This document shows, in pieces, positions 62,524 to 64,000 of a stretch of 64,000 nt of DNA. The notes beneath the pieces were generated by a model. That model did not search any database. It saw nothing but the letters and a program-made list of their open reading frames with translations, and was not told the origin of the DNA. The DNA comes from Paratrimastix pyriformis (taxonomy: Eukaryota > Preaxostyla > Paratrimastigidae). The DNA lies in the NCBI GenBank assembly GCA_027972325.1, contig JAPMOS010000013.1, positions 392,501 to 456,500 of the forward strand, read 5' to 3'. The position numbers and the translations under genes were made by a program. Each line of letters starts with the position of its first letter. Position 1 is the first letter of the stretch.

Positions 62524-64000
62524 TCAGCGGTGCCTGGAGGACGAGCCGACGCCCTGGGCCATGGCCCCGACGCCCCGCGACTGGGGGGCGGGCGTGCCGC
62601 TCATGCGCATGGAGCCGCTGGCGGTGCCCTCGGGGTCGGCCTGCCGAAGCTGGTAGTCGCCCGACTTGGTCAGGTACCGCACCTGCCCAGGGCCCGCGGA
62701 TTGGGGAACGGCGACATGAGTGGGATGGGATGATGGACCATGGAGGAATGTGGCCGGAGGGCACCCGAGCGGGAGCAGACCCAGGGCAGGGACTGGTAGT
62801 TGAGCTTCTCCTCGAGGACCTTCAGGTAGCGCACCTGGATGCCCGACAGGGTGAAGTAGGGGATCTCGAACTTGACCGTGATCGGGGGCCTCTTCATCCG
62901 CTCCTCCTCTGTCCGCCCCATCCGCAGCCAACAACCCCCGGCCACAGATGCCCGACCGGTGCCCAGAAATGAGATTCAATAATCGAATGGCCACCGTGTG
63001 CCCCCAGGACGGCCGGGGGGTGGGTGGGTGGTGGGTGGGTGGTGGGTGGCCGGACCGTTTTGGACGGAGGGCAGGCCGAGCTGGGCCTTGAGGAGGTACT
63101 GCTTGCCGCCCTGGAGCTGCTTGATGGACCAGACCAGGGCATCCCGCTCGGGGGCGTACACGCAGCTGCCGATCGAACACTGCGCCCGCCCGCCCGCCCA
63201 GGCCCACCCGGCCCCAACCGTGCATATGGGTGTCAGATGGACATGCCCCTCGGCGAGGGGGGGGGGGGGGGGGGGGGGGCGGGGGATCCGAGAGGCGCGG
63301 ACCTCCGTGTCGGGGCTGTCGCAGTCTGGGGGCACGGGGATGATCACCTCGACATTGTTGGCCTGCGAGCGGGGCTTGAAGTGCGAGCTCAGCTTGACGT
63401 TGAACTCCACCCGGCTGCCGGCGTGCTTCTCGACGGTGTTCTCCACCCAGATGAGGGGCTTCAGCTGCGGAGGACCGTCACAGGGCAGAGGAAGCAATCA
63501 GCACCGGCTCACCCACCCCATCCCGCCCCATCCCGCCCCATCCCGCCCCATCCCGCCCCACCCCGCCCCGCGCCTCCCAGAGGGTCGGTCACGGTCACGG
63601 ACGGTGGCCTTGGAGACGCGATAGCTCATCAGCTCGAACTTGCCGTCGGGGGGCACGAAGGAGATCGTCCGGTCCGTGTCGAACTTGGCCAGCCGGACGC
63701 ACTGGTGGAACCGGACGTCCTCCAGGTCGACGGCCTTCTGGCGGGCCTGCTCCAGCTGGGGGTTGGGCCCGGCGCTCTCCATCTGCGGGCCCCAGCAGAA
63801 GATGATCGGTCAGCAAGACCACAACGAGCGCACGTCAACCCCGATCGATGCCCCCAAGGGTGGAGGAACGATGATGGTGCAAGAGACGGGCCTGCATGTG
63901 CTCGAAGACGAGCTTATCGTTCAGGCCCAACTTGAGATCGGGCATCCCAGAAAGCTCGCAGTTCATCACCAAGGAGCCCACAATTTCAGAGTACAGGGGT
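62524..64000 (-). CDS. AP1M1: AP-1 complex subunit mu, C-terminal part (cut by right edge)
   Basis: Reading leftwards from the edge: LYSEIVGSLVMNCELSGMPD (63998), LGLNDKLVFEHMQ, then VDLEDVRFHQCVRLAKFDTD (63735), RTISFVPPDGKFELMSYRVS, LKPLIWVENTVEKHAGSRVE (63460), NNVEVIIPVPPDCDSPDTEV, SIGSCVYAPERDALVWSIKQ (63180), KPPITV-like RPPITVKFEIPYFTLSGIQV (62895) and LNYQSLPW | VRYLTKSGDYQLR (62795 and 62678). These are the mu homology domain that binds YxxPhi sorting signals. The order and the EIVGS, FELMSYR and FEIPYFT motifs fit AP-1 mu better than AP-2. AP-1 sorts cargo between the trans-Golgi and endosomes. After the usual end at DYQLR the frame continues about 34 residues (QADPEGTASGSMRMSGTPAP ... 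GVGSSSRHR) to TGA at 62524. The N-terminal longin half lies beyond the window. Confidence 0.93.
63259..63281 (-). repeat. Poly-C run (sense) in AP-1 mu intron
   Basis: About 22 G on the plus strand, in the intron between the PDTEV and SIGSCVY exons. Confidence 0.85.
63511..63564 (-). repeat. 10-bp array (CCCATCCCGC), about five copies
   Basis: CCCATCCCGC units on the plus strand within an AP-1 mu intron. Confidence 0.8.

Overview
The window is nuclear DNA from a very GC-rich, compact, intron-rich eukaryote, most likely a free-living single-celled protist. The evidence is direct: nearly every gene is broken by short introns, and the gene content is eukaryotic (eS26, PIG-A, PPWD1, UXT, AP-1 mu, dynamin, ATAD2-type AAA ATPase, homeodomain, Cav-type channel). 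I cannot place the lineage from sequence alone.

Layout, left to right. 1-3323 (+): 3' part of a four-domain voltage-gated calcium-channel-like gene. 3599-8229 (+): SAM-domain, Gln-rich, cold-shock-domain-like protein. 8230-10293: about 2 kb of satellite-like repeats between convergent genes. 10294-13314 (-): membrane-anchored class-3 lipase. 13439-28051 (-): a 14.6 kb gene resembling the N-terminal ARM / ConA-like / ARM half of BEACH-family proteins, with no BEACH domain. 28128-32325 (+): classical dynamin with PH domain and GED. 32647-35725 (+): a second lipase, clearly a paralogue of the first. About 35850-44852 (+): ATAD2/Yta7-like chromatin AAA ATPase. 45175-48250 (-): PIG-A. 48319-49811 (-): HAD/NagD-type phosphatase. 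49881-51648 (+): homeodomain protein. 51724-52318 (-): ribosomal protein eS26. 52623-56551 (-): PPWD1, with a tRNA-Lys gene inside one intron. 56594-61341 (+): unrecognised protein with about ten membrane spans. 61497-62088 (+): UXT. 62524-64000 (-): AP-1 mu, running off the right edge.

Functional themes are membrane and signalling biology (channel, two DAG-lipase-like enzymes, dynamin, AP-1 mu, GPI-anchor synthesis), RNA biology (CSD protein, PPWD1, eS26, tRNA) and chromatin/transcription (ATAD2-like, homeodomain, UXT). Neighbours are not an operon; they are simply packed tightly, with divergent starts 42 to 76 bp apart.

Two genome-wide habits stand out. Introns on both strands begin with an unusual GTCYGY motif (mostly GTCCGC, GTCCGT or GTCTGN) instead of GTRAGT. 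Many introns carry long C homopolymers or micro/minisatellites, with the C-rich strand almost always the transcript strand. Gene 5' ends are less GC-rich and have short introns of about 45 to 60 nt; downstream parts are extremely GC-rich with repeat-filled introns. Because exons were joined by eye, outer CDS limits are usually firmer than internal exon edges.
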